A DNA stretch of 64,000 bases from Cognatundibacterium griseum (GCF_014284195.1 NZ_JACOGC010000001.1:186001-250000); one strand, 5' to 3'. Numbered from the stretch's first letter, positions 36,766 to 46,619 are shown. Notes: a model not told the origin generated them from the letters alone. Numbers and translations are program-made.

Positions 36766-36843
36766 CGAATATACTCGGGGGGAGTATTAATTTTCAGCCT
36801 TATTTTATATGGAGGATAAGGCATATTTTGCAGATACTCCCTG
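36766..36843. repeat. 79-bp structured repeat element, copy 2
   Basis: The same framework as copy 1 (18660-18738): ATACTC (36771-36776), GGGGAGTAT (36779-36787) and ATACTCCC (36834-36841). The internal hairpin here is GCCTTA (36797-36802) with TAAGGC (36817-36822), different bases from copy 1 but again paired. It lies in the 328-bp gap between the divergent GNAT and M13 peptidase genes, in which nothing else was recognised apart from the ribosome site of the peptidase. Confidence 0.6.
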
Positions 36844-37063
36844 TTTCTTGAGTAACCCCTGAAATCCGGTTGCATGCAGGTTTGCTCAGCGCTAAATCCG
36901 ATCAAAAATCGCCCGTCCGGTGCAGATAATTGACCGCAGCGGTATGCCGTTGCCGCTGCTGCTGCCGATATGGCACACTGCGGGATGTTGTAACAATAAC
37001 AGACGCAGCCGGAAGCGCTCGCGCCGCAACAAGACCAGAATAACAATTCTCCTGGAGAAAATC

Positions 37064-39133
37064 ATGCAGATATTCCGTTCATCCCATTTCCGCCTGCGCG
37101 CCGGCTGGCTGTTGCCGCTGTTGCTGGCCATGCCGGTGCAGGCAATCCGGGCGCAGGAACTCAGCGCCGCTGAAATCGCCGCCGTCCGCGGCGATGGCAT
37201 TGACCACAACACCGCGCCGGGCAACGATTTTAACCGTTACGCCAATGGCGGCTGGGCGGACAAGGCGGTGATTCCCGCCAGCAAAACCAGTGTCGGTGTG
37301 TTTGATATGCTGGCGGATGAATCCGATGCCAGCGTGCTGGCCATCATGCGGCGCGCAACGCAGGCAGCGGACGGCAGCGCGGAGCGCAAAATCGGTGATT
37401 TTTTTCAGGCCTACCTGAACACCGAACGCATCCAGCAGCGCGGGCTGGCGCCGTTGCAGCCGCGGCTGGACGCGATTGCCGCAATCAACAATAAAACGGA
37501 ACTGGCACGCTATCTGGGGCAGAATCTGCGCGCCGATGTCGATCCGATCAACAACACCCATGTCGAGACGGAAAACCTGTTCGGCCTGTGGGTGTCGCAG
37601 GGCTTGCACGATCATAAAAAATACCTGCCGTATCTGCTGCAGGGCGGGCTGGGACTGCCTGACCGTGAATATTACGTGTCGCTGAATCCCAAAATGACCG
37701 CTTTGCGCGTGCAGTACCAGCACTACATCGCCGCCATGCTGGCGCTGGCAAATGTGCCGCATGCCGAGCTGGCAGCGCGGCGGGTGTTTGATCTGGAAAT
37801 GAAAATAGCCAAAGGCCATGCCTCGCGTGAAGCGACTTCCGATGTCCTGAAAGCGGACAACAGCTGGCGCAGAACCGAGTTTTCCAAAAAAGCGCCGGGG
37901 CTGGACTGGAATACTTATTTCGCCGCTGCCGGGCTGGAGGCGCAGCCGGTGCTGACGATCTGGCATCCCGGTGCGGTCAGAAATTCGGCAGCGCTGGCTG
38001 GCAGCGTATCGCTGGAAACCTGGAAAGAATATCTGGTTTTTCACGCCGTCAATCAGCGTGCCGGCGTGTTGCCGCAGGCGTTTTTTGAGCAAAAATTTGC
38101 GTTTTACAGTGCGCTGACCGGCGTTAAAGAGCCGCTGCCGCGCTGGAAATATGCGGTCAGTGCAACGAATGAAGCGCTGGGTGAAGAGGTGGGCAAACTC
38201 TATGTGCAGGATCATTTCTCCCCTGCTGCCAAAGAGCATATCCGTGGCATGGTGGATAATCTGCTGCAGGCATTTGCGCGCCGGGTGCAGGCGCTGGGCT
38301 GGATGTCGCCGCGCACCAAGGCCGAAGCGCTGGCAAAGATTCAGAATACCTATGTCGGCGTTGGTTATCCCGACCAGTGGCGCGATTACTCAGGACTGGT
38401 TGTCGAGGCCGACGATGCTTACGGTAACCGCGAACGGGCCGAGCTGTTCCAGTATCAGCAGGCGCTGGCAAAATTCGGCAAGCCGGTGGATGTGCGCGAA
38501 TGGTGCATGAATCCGCAGCTGGTGAATGCGGTCAACATGCCGCTGCAGAATGCGATTAACTTCCCGGCGGCCTATCTGCAGTCGCCGAATTTTGACCTGC
38601 ATGCCAGCGATGCCACCAATTACGGCGCAATTGGCGCCACCATCGGCCATGAGATCAGCCACAGTTTCGACAATTCCGGCGCCATGTTCGATGCCAGGGG
38701 CGAGTTGCGCAACTGGTGGAGCAAAGCCGATCTACAGCATTTCATGCAGTCGTCTAAAGCGCTGGCGGCGCAATTCAGTAGCTACCGTCCTTTCCCCGAT
38801 CTGGCGGTGAACGGCCAGCAGACGCTGGGGGAAAATATTGCCGATCTGGCGGGCCTGACGGCAGCGTATGACGCCTATCACGCTTCGATGGCGAAAAAAG
38901 GGCAGGCGGTGACGGCTGACACCGAGCGCGAATTTTTCCTGTCTTATGCCCGTTCTTTCCGCAGCAAGGTCAGGGACGAAATCCTGCGCACGATAGTCAT
39001 CACCAATGAACATGCGCCGGAACAATACCGGGTGCAGACGGTGAGGAATCTGGATGCCTGGTATCAGGCGTTTGATGTGCAGCCGGGGCAGGCTTTGTAT
39101 CTGGCACCGGCAGACCGGGTTCGCATCTGGTAA
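37064..39133 (+). CDS. Secreted M13 family metallopeptidase (PepO/neprilysin-like)
   Basis: 689 residues from ATG 37064, which has TGGAGAAA just upstream. A signal peptide (about residues 1-28, ending AIRAQ) is followed by the APGNDFNRYANGGWADKAVIPASK region that opens nearly all M13 enzymes. The zinc site is complete: HEISH at 529-533 and the third ligand Glu590 with Asp594 in GENIADLAG. The C-terminal SYARSFRSKVRDE and the closing NLDAWYQAFDVQPGQALYLAPADRVRIW match the family, which usually ends in a similar Trp. It should cleave peptides of moderate length in the periplasm and may supply the peptide transporter. Confidence 0.94.
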   Translation: MQIFRSSHFRLRAGWLLPLLLAMPVQAIRAQELSAAEIAAVRGDGIDHNTAPGNDFNRYANGGWADKAVIPASKTSVGVFDMLADESDASVLAIMRRATQAADGSAERKIGDFFQAYLNTERIQQRGLAPLQPRLDAIAAINNKTELARYLGQNLRADVDPINNTHVETENLFGLWVSQGLHDHKKYLPYLLQGGLGLPDREYYVSLNPKMTALRVQYQHYIAAMLALANVPHAELAARRVFDLEMKIAKGHASREATSDVLKADNSWRRTEFSKKAPGLDWNTYFAAAGLEAQPVLTIWHPGAVRNSAALAGSVSLETWKEYLVFHAVNQRAGVLPQAFFEQKFAFYSALTGVKEPLPRWKYAVSATNEALGEEVGKLYVQDHFSPAAKEHIRGMVDNLLQAFARRVQALGWMSPRTKAEALAKIQNTYVGVGYPDQWRDYSGLVVEADDAYGNRERAELFQYQQALAKFGKPVDVREWCMNPQLVNAVNMPLQNAINFPAAYLQSPNFDLHASDATNYGAIGATIGHEISHSFDNSGAMFDARGELRNWWSKADLQHFMQSSKALAAQFSSYRPFPDLAVNGQQTLGENIADLAGLTAAYDAYHASMAKKGQAVTADTEREFFLSYARSFRSKVRDEILRTIVITNEHAPEQYRVQTVRNLDAWYQAFDVQPGQALYLAPADRVRIW

Positions 39134-39299
39134 ATGCCGGTGCGGGATGACCCGCCGCAGGCAATCCGCCATCGGCAGGCTGTCCGGACTGGTTCCGCAC
39201 AGTCTGGCCGTGCGTCAGCAGAAGCGGCCAATGTCGCTCATAATGTCAGCCAGTGAACTGTTCCGGTTGGTCCGGCAGCATGAATGACAAGGTGGCAGC

Positions 39300-40292
39300 A
39301 TGGCGCGTTTATCCATACTCGATTTATCTCCGATTGCGCAGGGCAGCGATGCGGCGCAGTCGTTTAAAAATTCCCTCAATCTGGCGCAACATGCCGAACG
39401 CTGGGGATATCAGCGTTTCTGGCTGGCAGAGCACCACGGCATGCCCGGCATTGCGAGTGCCGCGACGGCAGTCCTGATGGCGCATGTGGCCGGCGGCACC
39501 TCGCGCATCCGGGTTGGCGCAGGCGGCATCATGCTGCCCAATCATTCGCCGCTGGTGATTGCCGAGCAATTCGGCACGCTGGAATCGCTGTTTCCGGGCC
39601 GCATTGACCTGGGGCTGGGGCGGGCGCCGGGCTCCGACCAGCGCACGGCGCGGGCATTGCGCCGCAATTTGCTCAGTGATGCCGATGCGTTCCCGCAGGA
39701 TGTGGCGGAGCTGATGGACTACTTCGCCGATGCCCCGCATGCGGCGGTGCGTGCCGTGCCGGGAGCCGGGTTACAGATTCCGGTATGGATACTCGGCTCC
39801 AGCCTGTACGGCGCGCAGCTGGCGGCAGCGCTGGGGCTGCCCTATGCATTTGCCTCGCACTTTGCGCCGCAGCAGATGATGCAGGCGATTGCACTGTACC
39901 GTGCGCAGTTCCGCCCTTCGCAACATCTGGCCCAACCGTATGTGATGCTGGGTTTCAATGTGTTTGCGGCAGACAGCGATGAACATGCGCATTTCCTGGC
40001 GAGTTCGGCGCAGCAGGCGTTTCTGAATCTGCGCAGTGGCCGGCCAGCGAAAATTCCGTCGCCGGTGCGGGATTTTCTGCAACAGACTGGCGAAGCCGAA
40101 CGTTATCTGCTGCAACAGATTCTTGCCTGCTCCGCGATCGGCTCACCAGAGACCGTCCGCACCCAGATACAGGCGTTTATCGCGGAGACCGGAGCGGATG
40201 AGCTGATGATTGCATCGAATATTTTTGATCACGATCAGCGTCTGCATTCGTATGAAATCGCTGCCAGCGCGATGGCCGCCGTTGCAGCCTGA
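39300..40292 (+). CDS. LLM class flavin-dependent oxidoreductase (luciferase-like)
   Basis: 330 residues, a single bacterial luciferase-like TIM barrel. The typical N-terminal block [73 protein letters not shown] is fully conserved in style; these segments bind FMN. Members use reduced flavin and oxygen on varied substrates, and this subgroup is annotated broadly without known substrate. AAGGTGG precedes the ATG at 39300. It is a single gene, convergent with the RND pump operon. Confidence 0.93.
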   Translation: MARLSILDLSPIAQGSDAAQSFKNSLNLAQHAERWGYQRFWLAEHHGMPGIASAATAVLMAHVAGGTSRIRVGAGGIMLPNHSPLVIAEQFGTLESLFPGRIDLGLGRAPGSDQRTARALRRNLLSDADAFPQDVAELMDYFADAPHAAVRAVPGAGLQIPVWILGSSLYGAQLAAALGLPYAFASHFAPQQMMQAIALYRAQFRPSQHLAQPYVMLGFNVFAADSDEHAHFLASSAQQAFLNLRSGRPAKIPSPVRDFLQQTGEAERYLLQQILACSAIGSPETVRTQIQAFIAETGADELMIASNIFDHDQRLHSYEIAASAMAAVAA

Positions 40293-40345
40293 AACCAGCC
40301 GGATGTTGCCGTAGCGGCTGGCGGATAATCCAGCGCCATCGCTCC

Positions 40346-40381
40346 AGAAAAAAAAGCCTGCCAACTTCTGGTTGGCAGGCT
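40346..40381 (-). terminator. Rho-independent terminator of the RND pump operon
   Basis: On the minus strand a perfect 11-bp stem (AGCCTGCCAAC/GTTGGCAGGCT) with a 5-nt loop is followed by eight T (40348-40355). Confidence 0.88.
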
Positions 40382-40429
40382 GAAAAATGCTGGAGGATAC
40401 TTAGGAATAGACACCAGCACGAGGGTAAC

Positions 40430-43400
40430 TTATCCGGCGATGTGATCTGAAGCGGTATCCGGCAGCGCGCTGATTTTGCCACCGGCACTGCGGCGGCCGC
40501 GCAGCAGCGACCACAGTTTCCCGAGACTGCGATAAATCAGTCGCATGAAGGTCAGCGTCAGCAGTGCTTCGGTCATCGTCACGACAAAGCCATACGCGGC
40601 ATTGACACGGGCGCTGCGGGCGCGCATTTTTGCCATCATGCGGTCATGGGCAATTTCAATGCTGTCGTAGAAGGTCGGCACCACCAGCAGTGTCAGCAGT
40701 GTGGAGGTGATGGTGCCGCCGATGATGGCAATCGCCAGCGGACGGTAAAATTCACCACCTTCTCCCAGCCCCAGTGCGACTGGCGTCATGCCTGCGATCA
40801 GCGCGAAAGTGGTCATCAGGATCGGTCGCAGACGGATGCGGCCGGCCTGCATCAGCGCTTCTTCGCGGTCCATGCCTTCGGCTTCGTTTTTACGCGCCGC
40901 ATCCAGTAGCAGGATCGCGTTCTTCGCCACCAGCCCCATCAGCATGATGACACCGATCAGGCTCATCAGATTGATCGTGCTGCTGGTCACCAGCAAAGCC
41001 AGAACGACGCCGATCAGCGACAGCGGCAGCGACAGCATGACCGCCAGCGGCGCCGTGAAGGAGCTGAACTGGATCACCAGAATCAGATACATCAGACCGA
41101 TGCCCGACACCAGCGCAATCATCATGGCACCGAACACTTCTTCCTGATCCTGTCCGGAACCGGCGATCGACAAGCCATAACCCGGCGGATAGTTAAATGA
41201 CTCCGCCAGCTTTTTCGCATCGGCAATCACTTCGCCATTGGAGCGGCCCTGGGCATTGGCAGAGACGGTGATGGTGCGCTTGCCGTTGCTGTGTTCAATG
41301 CCGGACGGTCCTTTACCCATGGTGATCGTGGCGATCTGGTCCAGCGGCACCATCTGGTTGGTGCCGGACACGGCAATCGGCAGACGCTCGATATTTTCCT
41401 TGCTGACCCGGTCATCCGGATGCAGGCGCACTGCCACGTCGCGGGTTTCGCCGGTCGGGTCCACCCAGTCACCAACCTCAATCCCGGCAAACGCGACCCG
41501 CAATGCCTGCGCCGCGTCACTCGACGAGATACCCATGGAATTGGCCAGACCGCGGTTCAGTTCGATTTTCAGCTCTTTTTTCGGATCCTGCTGTGACAGG
41601 CCGATATCCACCGCGCCGGGCACGTTCTGCAGTTTTTCCATGTAGGCATTGGTGATTTCCAGCAGCTTGCGCGAATCCGGACCGGTGAATTCAATCTGCA
41701 CCGGCTTGTTGGCGCCGTTGTTCAGGTCGTCCAGCACGGTGTATTCCGCGCCGACTAACGGCTTGATCTTCTCACGCAATTCCACCGCAATCTCTTTCGC
41801 GCTGCGCTTGCGTTCGGTACGCTTGCCGATATCGACATAAATCCGGCCGCCAGCAGCATTGATATTGCTGTTGGTGTCCTTGGTTTCCGGAATGCTGCGG
41901 GCGATGGCAGCGGCCCGCTCCATTTTCAGTCGCGCATATTCCAGTGAGGACGAAGCCGGTGTGCGCACCTGTATCATCAGGTTGCCGGAATCGGCAGTCG
42001 GCAGAAAGCTGGTGCCGCCCCATTTCGCCTGCAGGAACAACGCGGTGATCAGGCTAACCAGAGCGATGGTGCCCATCCAGCGCCGATGATGCAGCGCCCA
42101 CGCTATCACCTGGCTGTAACGGTCGGACTGATGGTCGAACCAGTCGTTAAAGCGGGCCAGGATTTTTCCCACGCCTTTTTTCGGCGCGGTATGGTGGTCC
42201 GGCGGATCGCCCCAGTAAGCCGACAGCATCGGGTCGAGCGTGAAAGAAATGCCGAGGCTGACCAGCACCGAGCAGGTCACGGTCAGCGCAAACGGACGGA
42301 ACCATTCTCCCGGCATGCCCGGCATAAACGCCACCGGAATAAACACCGCGATAATCGAAAACGTGGTGGCAGCGACCGCCAGCCCGATTTCTGCCGTGCC
42401 TTCCAGCGCTGCCTTGCGGCGGTCAGAACCCATTTGCATGTGGCGGACAATATTTTCACGCACCACAATTGCGTCGTCGATCAGCACACCGATCGCGAGC
42501 GACAGGCCGAGCAGAGTCATGAAATTCAGCGTGAAACCACACAGCCAGACCGCGATGAACGCTGCGATGACCGAGGTCGGCAGGCTTAATGCGGTAATCA
42601 TGGTGGAGCGCCAGGAATTGAGGAAGGCATACACCACAAAAATTGTCAGGCCTGCTCCCAGCACCAGCGATTCAATCACGTTGTTCAGGCTGTTCTGCGC
42701 ATCCTTGCCGCCATCCCGGGTGATTTCGAGTTTGGTGCCGGGATGCTCTTTGTCAAAGTTCTCGTTGATCTCCTTGACCATATCCCGCACCTGTTTGGCA
42801 ACGGTGACTGTGCTGGCATCGCGTGATTTAGTGATCTGTAACCCGACATTCGGTTTGCCGCTGCGGATGCTGAGACCGTCCACATCCGCAAAATTATCGT
42901 CAATCGATGCTACCTGCGCCAGACGCACAATCTGTTCGCCATTGCGCTTGACCACGACTTTCTGGAACTCTTCCGGCGACTCGATGCGGCCAACGAGGCG
43001 AATGCTTTCTTCATCCAGATTGCCGCGTACTTTACCGACCGGCGCATTGGTATTCTGGTTGCGCAATGCGGTCACCACTTCACCGACGGAAACGTTATAT
43101 TCGCGCAGTTTTTCCGCGTGCAACAGGACAGACAGTTCCCGTTTCAGCGAGCCGTTCACCACCACCGTGGCGACACCGGGAACGGCGCGGAATTTGTCTG
43201 CCAGCTTGTCTTCGGCCAGCCGCGAAATTTCTGCATGCGTCATGCTGCTGGAAGATAAAGCCATGTTCAGGATAGGCTGGGCAGACGGGTCCCAGCGATA
43301 GATCACCGGCTCGCGCATTTCAGTCGGCATCTTGTAGCGCACATTGGAAACGACATTGCGCACATCATCGCTGGCCTCGATCATGTTCTTTTTAAACACA

Positions 43401-43684
43401 AACATGATGTCGAAACGCGCCACGCCCTCATTGGCGGAGGAGCTCAGTTCCTTCACGCCCTGTATGCTCTGCAGCGATTTTTCCAGCCGGTTGATAATGT
43501 CGCGTTCCACCGTGTCCGGCGAAGCGCCGGGGTAGTTAATCACCAGTGACAGACCGGGCACTTCGACGTCGGGATTCTGATTGACCCGCAGCTTGCTGAG
43601 TGCCAGCAGGCCCATCGCCATCAGCGCAATGATCAGCACGATGGTGGCGATCGGTCGCTTGATACTAAAGTCGGATAAGAACAT
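40430..43684 (-). CDS. RND efflux pump inner-membrane permease (HAE1/AcrB-like)
   Basis: 1084 residues, with 12 membrane helices and two large periplasmic loops (about 35-335 and 560-870), the standard RND arrangement. The start MFLSDFSIKRPIATIVLIIALMAMGLLAL is characteristic. The proton-relay acidic pair is present in IGVLIDDAIVVRENIVRHM, with the family motif GTAEIGLAVAATTFSIIAVFIPVAFMPG. Ribosome site AGGAGGA overlaps the end of the adaptor gene, 2 bp upstream, so the two are one operon. It exports hydrophobic compounds from membrane or periplasm with an outer-membrane channel; none is encoded beside it. The C-terminal tail is somewhat longer than usual, with an additional hydrophobic stretch. 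Confidence 0.95.
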   Translation of the reverse strand: MFLSDFSIKRPIATIVLIIALMAMGLLALSKLRVNQNPDVEVPGLSLVINYPGASPDTVERDIINRLEKSLQSIQGVKELSSSANEGVARFDIMFVFKKNMIEASDDVRNVVSNVRYKMPTEMREPVIYRWDPSAQPILNMALSSSSMTHAEISRLAEDKLADKFRAVPGVATVVVNGSLKRELSVLLHAEKLREYNVSVGEVVTALRNQNTNAPVGKVRGNLDEESIRLVGRIESPEEFQKVVVKRNGEQIVRLAQVASIDDNFADVDGLSIRSGKPNVGLQITKSRDASTVTVAKQVRDMVKEINENFDKEHPGTKLEITRDGGKDAQNSLNNVIESLVLGAGLTIFVVYAFLNSWRSTMITALSLPTSVIAAFIAVWLCGFTLNFMTLLGLSLAIGVLIDDAIVVRENIVRHMQMGSDRRKAALEGTAEIGLAVAATTFSIIAVFIPVAFMPGMPGEWFRPFALTVTCSVLVSLGISFTLDPMLSAYWGDPPDHHTAPKKGVGKILARFNDWFDHQSDRYSQVIAWALHHRRWMGTIALVSLITALFLQAKWGGTSFLPTADSGNLMIQVRTPASSSLEYARLKMERAAAIARSIPETKDTNSNINAAGGRIYVDIGKRTERKRSAKEIAVELREKIKPLVGAEYTVLDDLNNGANKPVQIEFTGPDSRKLLEITNAYMEKLQNVPGAVDIGLSQQDPKKELKIELNRGLANSMGISSSDAAQALRVAFAGIEVGDWVDPTGETRDVAVRLHPDDRVSKENIERLPIAVSGTNQMVPLDQIATITMGKGPSGIEHSNGKRTITVSANAQGRSNGEVIADAKKLAESFNYPPGYGLSIAGSGQDQEEVFGAMMIALVSGIGLMYLILVIQFSSFTAPLAVMLSLPLSLIGVVLALLVTSSTINLMSLIGVIMLMGLVAKNAILLLDAARKNEAEGMDREEALMQAGRIRLRPILMTTFALIAGMTPVALGLGEGGEFYRPLAIAIIGGTITSTLLTLLVVPTFYDSIEIAHDRMMAKMRARSARVNAAYGFVVTMTEALLTLTFMRLIYRSLGKLWSLLRGRRSAGGKISALPDTASDHIAG

Positions 43685-43686
43685 GC

Positions 43687-44916
43687 TCAGTTTCCTCCTG
43701 CATCCTGGCCTTTGGCCGTGTCTGAGGCGCCGGCAGCACTGGCGACCGCCAGTTTGGCGGCGGCCATTTCAATCGCTTGTCCATCCTTGAAGCTGGAGTT
43801 CGGACTGCGCATCACGATATCGCCTTCGGTCAGGCCGCTGCGGACTTCGTAATTGCCGGTACGCTGATCGCGTTTGCCGATATTCAGGCTGACCCGCTTC
43901 AGGGTTTTTTCCGTTACGCGCCAGGCGTAAGACTGGTCGCCGGATTTGACGACGGCGGCTTCCGGCAGGGTCAGTGCATTCACTGTGGTGGATTCGATAT
44001 TGCCTTCGGCATACAGGCCGGATACCCGCGGCTGGCTGCTGTCGGCAAAAGCCACCAGCACCTCTACCTGACGTGTGACGTCATTGGCGGCGGGATCGAC
44101 CCGGGTGATCTTGCCGCGGAATTCCTGATTGCCATAGCCGTTAATCCGGAAGCTGACCGGCTGACCTGTCCTGACCTGCGCGATTTTGTCGGTCGAGACA
44201 TGACCGGCGAAACGCATGCTGGCCGGGTCGATCACTTTTACCAGCTCTTTGCCGACGGCAGCCGTATCGCCGGCTGACACCTTGCGTTCGCTGACCACGC
44301 CGTCAAACGGCGCACGCACCACGGTGCGCTGCAATTGCTGACGGGCGGTGACGGCGCGCGCTTTGGCGGCAGATAATTCACTGCGGGCTGCATTCACTTT
44401 GACTTCGGCATCGTCCAGCGCCTGCAGGGAGGTCATGCCCGATGCACGCAGGGTTTTCAGCCGTTGCAGCGAACGGTCAGACTGATCCAGCGCCAGCGCC
44501 GCACTGCGTGCCGCATCGTCTGCCGAATTGAGGTTGTCGCGGATCGCGGTTTCATCCAGCCGCACCAGCACATCGCCTTTTTTGACTGCATCGCCGTTTT
44601 CTTTCAGAACCTGCAGCACAATGGTGGAGACTTCGGCACGCAGGTCTGCCTTGCGCTCCGGCTGGATCGAACCGGTAATGACCGGACCGGATGCCAGTGC
44701 ATTGCTCTCGACCTTCAGCACGTCTTCAGGCGCAATCAGCAGCTTCACCGGCGCAGCTGCCTTGGCCTCCGTTGCCGCCGGTTTGGCAGCACTGGCCGAA
44801 GTGCTCGCAGAGGTACTGGCGCTGCTGGCTTGTTGATTCTTATCGGTATCTTTGCTGCAGGCCGTGATCGCAAAGACCGAGACGATAGCGAGGGCCAGAT
44901 ATTTTTGAGTGAGCAT
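43687..44916 (-). CDS. RND efflux periplasmic adaptor lipoprotein (membrane fusion protein)
   Basis: 409 residues from ATG 44916. A lipoprotein signal with lipobox ITACSK (Cys about 20) is followed by an Ala/Ser/Lys-rich spacer. The MFP layout comes next: beta-barrel and lipoyl halves (SIQPERKADLRAEVSTIVLQVLKENGDAVKKGDVLVRLD), a coiled-coil hairpin (about 130-200) and the second lipoyl half VVRAPFDGVVSERKVSAGD. The longer frame to 44994 lacks a signal peptide start and is rejected. It joins the RND permease encoded 2 bp downstream to an outer-membrane channel. The 266-bp gap upstream shows no gene or clear operator. Confidence 0.94.
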   Translation of the reverse strand: MLTQKYLALAIVSVFAITACSKDTDKNQQASSASTSASTSASAAKPAATEAKAAAPVKLLIAPEDVLKVESNALASGPVITGSIQPERKADLRAEVSTIVLQVLKENGDAVKKGDVLVRLDETAIRDNLNSADDAARSAALALDQSDRSLQRLKTLRASGMTSLQALDDAEVKVNAARSELSAAKARAVTARQQLQRTVVRAPFDGVVSERKVSAGDTAAVGKELVKVIDPASMRFAGHVSTDKIAQVRTGQPVSFRINGYGNQEFRGKITRVDPAANDVTRQVEVLVAFADSSQPRVSGLYAEGNIESTTVNALTLPEAAVVKSGDQSYAWRVTEKTLKRVSLNIGKRDQRTGNYEVRSGLTEGDIVMRSPNSSFKDGQAIEMAAAKLAVASAAGASDTAKGQDAGGN

Positions 44917-45182
44917 AATAGGTCTCTTGCACTGGTGAAATAAAGGGGGGCGACAGGGATGCTGCAGTATTCCTAAATCGTGCAACTGAGACAAGTGACA
45001 AGGATTTAAGTTGCAGTTTTGGTAGGATGAAATGCGTATTTCAGGGCATGAAACGCAGCCGGCTGGACGAGTCTACCTGAAAAATGATATCAATGTTGCA
45101 ATTTATTTATCAGGACTCCGCCTGTGCAATCTGTGGCTGGCGTTGCCATCGGTGACAGCCGACCGGCAGGCTTTACAGTGCG

Positions 45183-45668
45183 TCAGGCATGTTCCTGCAA
45201 GCTGGCCAGCAGGCCTTCGGCAGCATCCTCGATGTAGTCCAGTACGGTATCAAAACCGCGGGCACCGCCATAGTAGGGATCAGGAACTTCCTCTGCTGGC
45301 GTGTTGCGTGCATAGTGCATGAACAGGTGCAGTTTGTGCCGGTAAGCGGCCGGACAGGCGGCTTCCAGCAGTTGCAGATTATTTTTGTCCATCGCCAGCA
45401 CCAGATCAAACCGGATGAAGTCTTCCGCCCTGACCTGACGTGCTTTTTGTGATGACAGATCGAAACCACGCTTAATCGCAAACACATGCGAACGCGCATC
45501 CGGCGCCTCGCCCACATGGTAGGCATGGGTGCCGGCAGAATCAATCACCAGCTGATCCAGCAGGCCGGCTGCTTTTGCTTTGGCACGGAATACCCCCTCT
45601 GCGGTGGGAGAGCGGCAGATATTTCCCATACACACAAACAGGATAGAGCTGACTTTGGAACTGCACAT
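45183..45668 (-). CDS. Low-molecular-weight protein-tyrosine phosphatase
   Basis: 161 residues. The catalytic P-loop C-x5-R is CMGNICRS (Cys13, Arg19), followed by PTAEGVF as in the whole family. The general acid Asp is in EVPDPYYGG. The protein has no extension, so it is a single-domain enzyme that dephosphorylates tyrosine, often on regulators of exopolysaccharide synthesis. The frame can be read from a TTG at 45683, but the ATG at 45668 gives the usual family length. No ribosome site is evident. It is a single gene; no tyrosine kinase is nearby. Confidence 0.93.
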   Translation of the reverse strand: MCSSKVSSILFVCMGNICRSPTAEGVFRAKAKAAGLLDQLVIDSAGTHAYHVGEAPDARSHVFAIKRGFDLSSQKARQVRAEDFIRFDLVLAMDKNNLQLLEAACPAAYRHKLHLFMHYARNTPAEEVPDPYYGGARGFDTVLDYIEDAAEGLLASLQEHA

Positions 45669-45940
45669 CGTCGTCGTGGGCAAAATAAATAAGCGGAAAC
45701 CAGAGTCGCGATGTTAGCACTGATGTGCCGCCATAAACCTGATCAGCACGGTCTGTAAATGTCAAACATGTATAAATCAAATTCAGCGGATTTGCGCTAC
45801 CGGCAGCAAGCCACGCAACACCGCTGCCGCGCTCTGGCTGGCTGACTTGGCCGTATCCGATACGGCAAAAAAACGAAGGAAAAAATTTCTCTTATTTACA
45901 TTTACTCACATATTTCGTGTCAACAGAATGCAGAAGCACC

Positions 45941-46010
45941 GCGTTCTTGGCTTACGTAGACTGACTACGCAAGGCAAGCAAAACCAACTTACTCAAGAAC
46001 AGGACTCATC
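45941..46010 (+). promoter_or_regulatory. Structured 5' leader, copy 1 (Asr-like gene)
   Basis: This 70-nt leader is repeated with three substitutions before the paralogous gene (46550-46619). GTTCTTG (45943-45949) can pair with CAAGAAC (45994-46000), which stands directly before the AGGA ribosome site. Inside is a hairpin CGTAG-ACTGA-CTACG, flanked by GCTT/AAGC. Further upstream, 45669-45940 shows only AT-rich sequence that presumably holds the promoter. Confidence 0.55.
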
Positions 46011-46280
46011 ATGAAAACGATTATCTCCGCTATCATCGCAACGACATTCGCTATGGGTACAGCGTTCGCCCAGACACCAGCAGCACAGTCGGCACCAGCC
46101 GCTCCGGCAGCAACCGCCGCCAAAATGGCTGCACCGGCCGCAGCAGCGCCTGCTACCGCAGCAGATACCAAGGCAGCGACACCAGCACCAGCAAAAAAAG
46201 CAAAACATAAAAAGCACGCTAAAAAAGCAGCCAGCGCTGACGCAAGCAGCGATGCAGCAAAAACAGCACCTGCAAAATAA
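46011..46280 (+). CDS. Small Ala/Lys-rich periplasmic protein, Asr-like (paralogue 1)
   Basis: 89 residues. A signal peptide MKTIISAIIATTFAMGTAFA is followed by a mature part made almost entirely of Ala, Pro, Lys, Thr and Ser with a His/Lys cluster (KKAKHKKHAKKA). The composition, size and secretion signal resemble the acid-shock protein Asr of enterobacteria; this is likeness in character, not a shown relationship. The first 24 residues are identical to those of the next gene, after which the sequences diverge. A strong ribosome site (AGGA, 46001-46004) and its own terminator indicate a highly expressed single gene. Possible role: protection of the periplasm by a basic, disordered protein. 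Confidence 0.7.
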   Translation: MKTIISAIIATTFAMGTAFAQTPAAQSAPAAPAATAAKMAAPAAAAPATAADTKAATPAPAKKAKHKKHAKKAASADASSDAAKTAPAK

Positions 46281-46318
46281 GCGTATTTTTATCAGGGAAG
46301 TCACTGACTTCCGGAAAA

Positions 46319-46349
46319 AGGCACCGTCGAGAGACCGGTGCTTTTTTTT
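46319..46349 (+). terminator. Rho-independent terminator after paralogue 1
   Basis: AGGCACCG pairs with CGGTGCTT (one G-T) across an 8-nt loop and is followed by a T-run. The remainder of the 339-bp gap to the next gene holds the second leader copy and otherwise nothing recognisable. Confidence 0.8.
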
Positions 46350-46549
46350 ATATTTTTTCCGGCCACGATTCCCGGAATACCTGTCCGGCAGCAGGTGAAT
46401 GAGGCCGCATGGTATGCATGAGAACGCAGTTTGCCTAGAACGGCAGCCTGATTCGGTTGACATCAAAACGCACCGGCTTAGTCGTATAGAACAAATCTCC
46501 TAAACCGGTCGTTTTCAGAAAAACTGCGTCAACACAAGTATGCGGCATC

Positions 46550-46619
46550 GCGTTCTTGGCTTACGTAGACTGACTACGCAACGTAAGCAAAACCAACTCA
46601 CTCAAGAACAGGACTCATC
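46550..46619 (+). promoter_or_regulatory. Structured 5' leader, copy 2 (Asr-like gene)
   Basis: Almost identical to the leader at 45941-46010. The outer GTTCTTG/CAAGAAC pair and the CGTAG-ACTGA-CTACG hairpin are unchanged. The substitutions extend the middle stem, giving GCTTACG paired with CGTAAGC. Confidence 0.55.

Noticed and set aside
42240-43301. 353-codon open frame antisense to the RND permease gene
   Set aside because: Shadow frame; low-complexity translation and no ribosome site.
40430-44916. RND operon lacking an outer-membrane channel as an oddity
   Set aside because: Many two-gene RND operons use a shared channel encoded elsewhere; ordinary.
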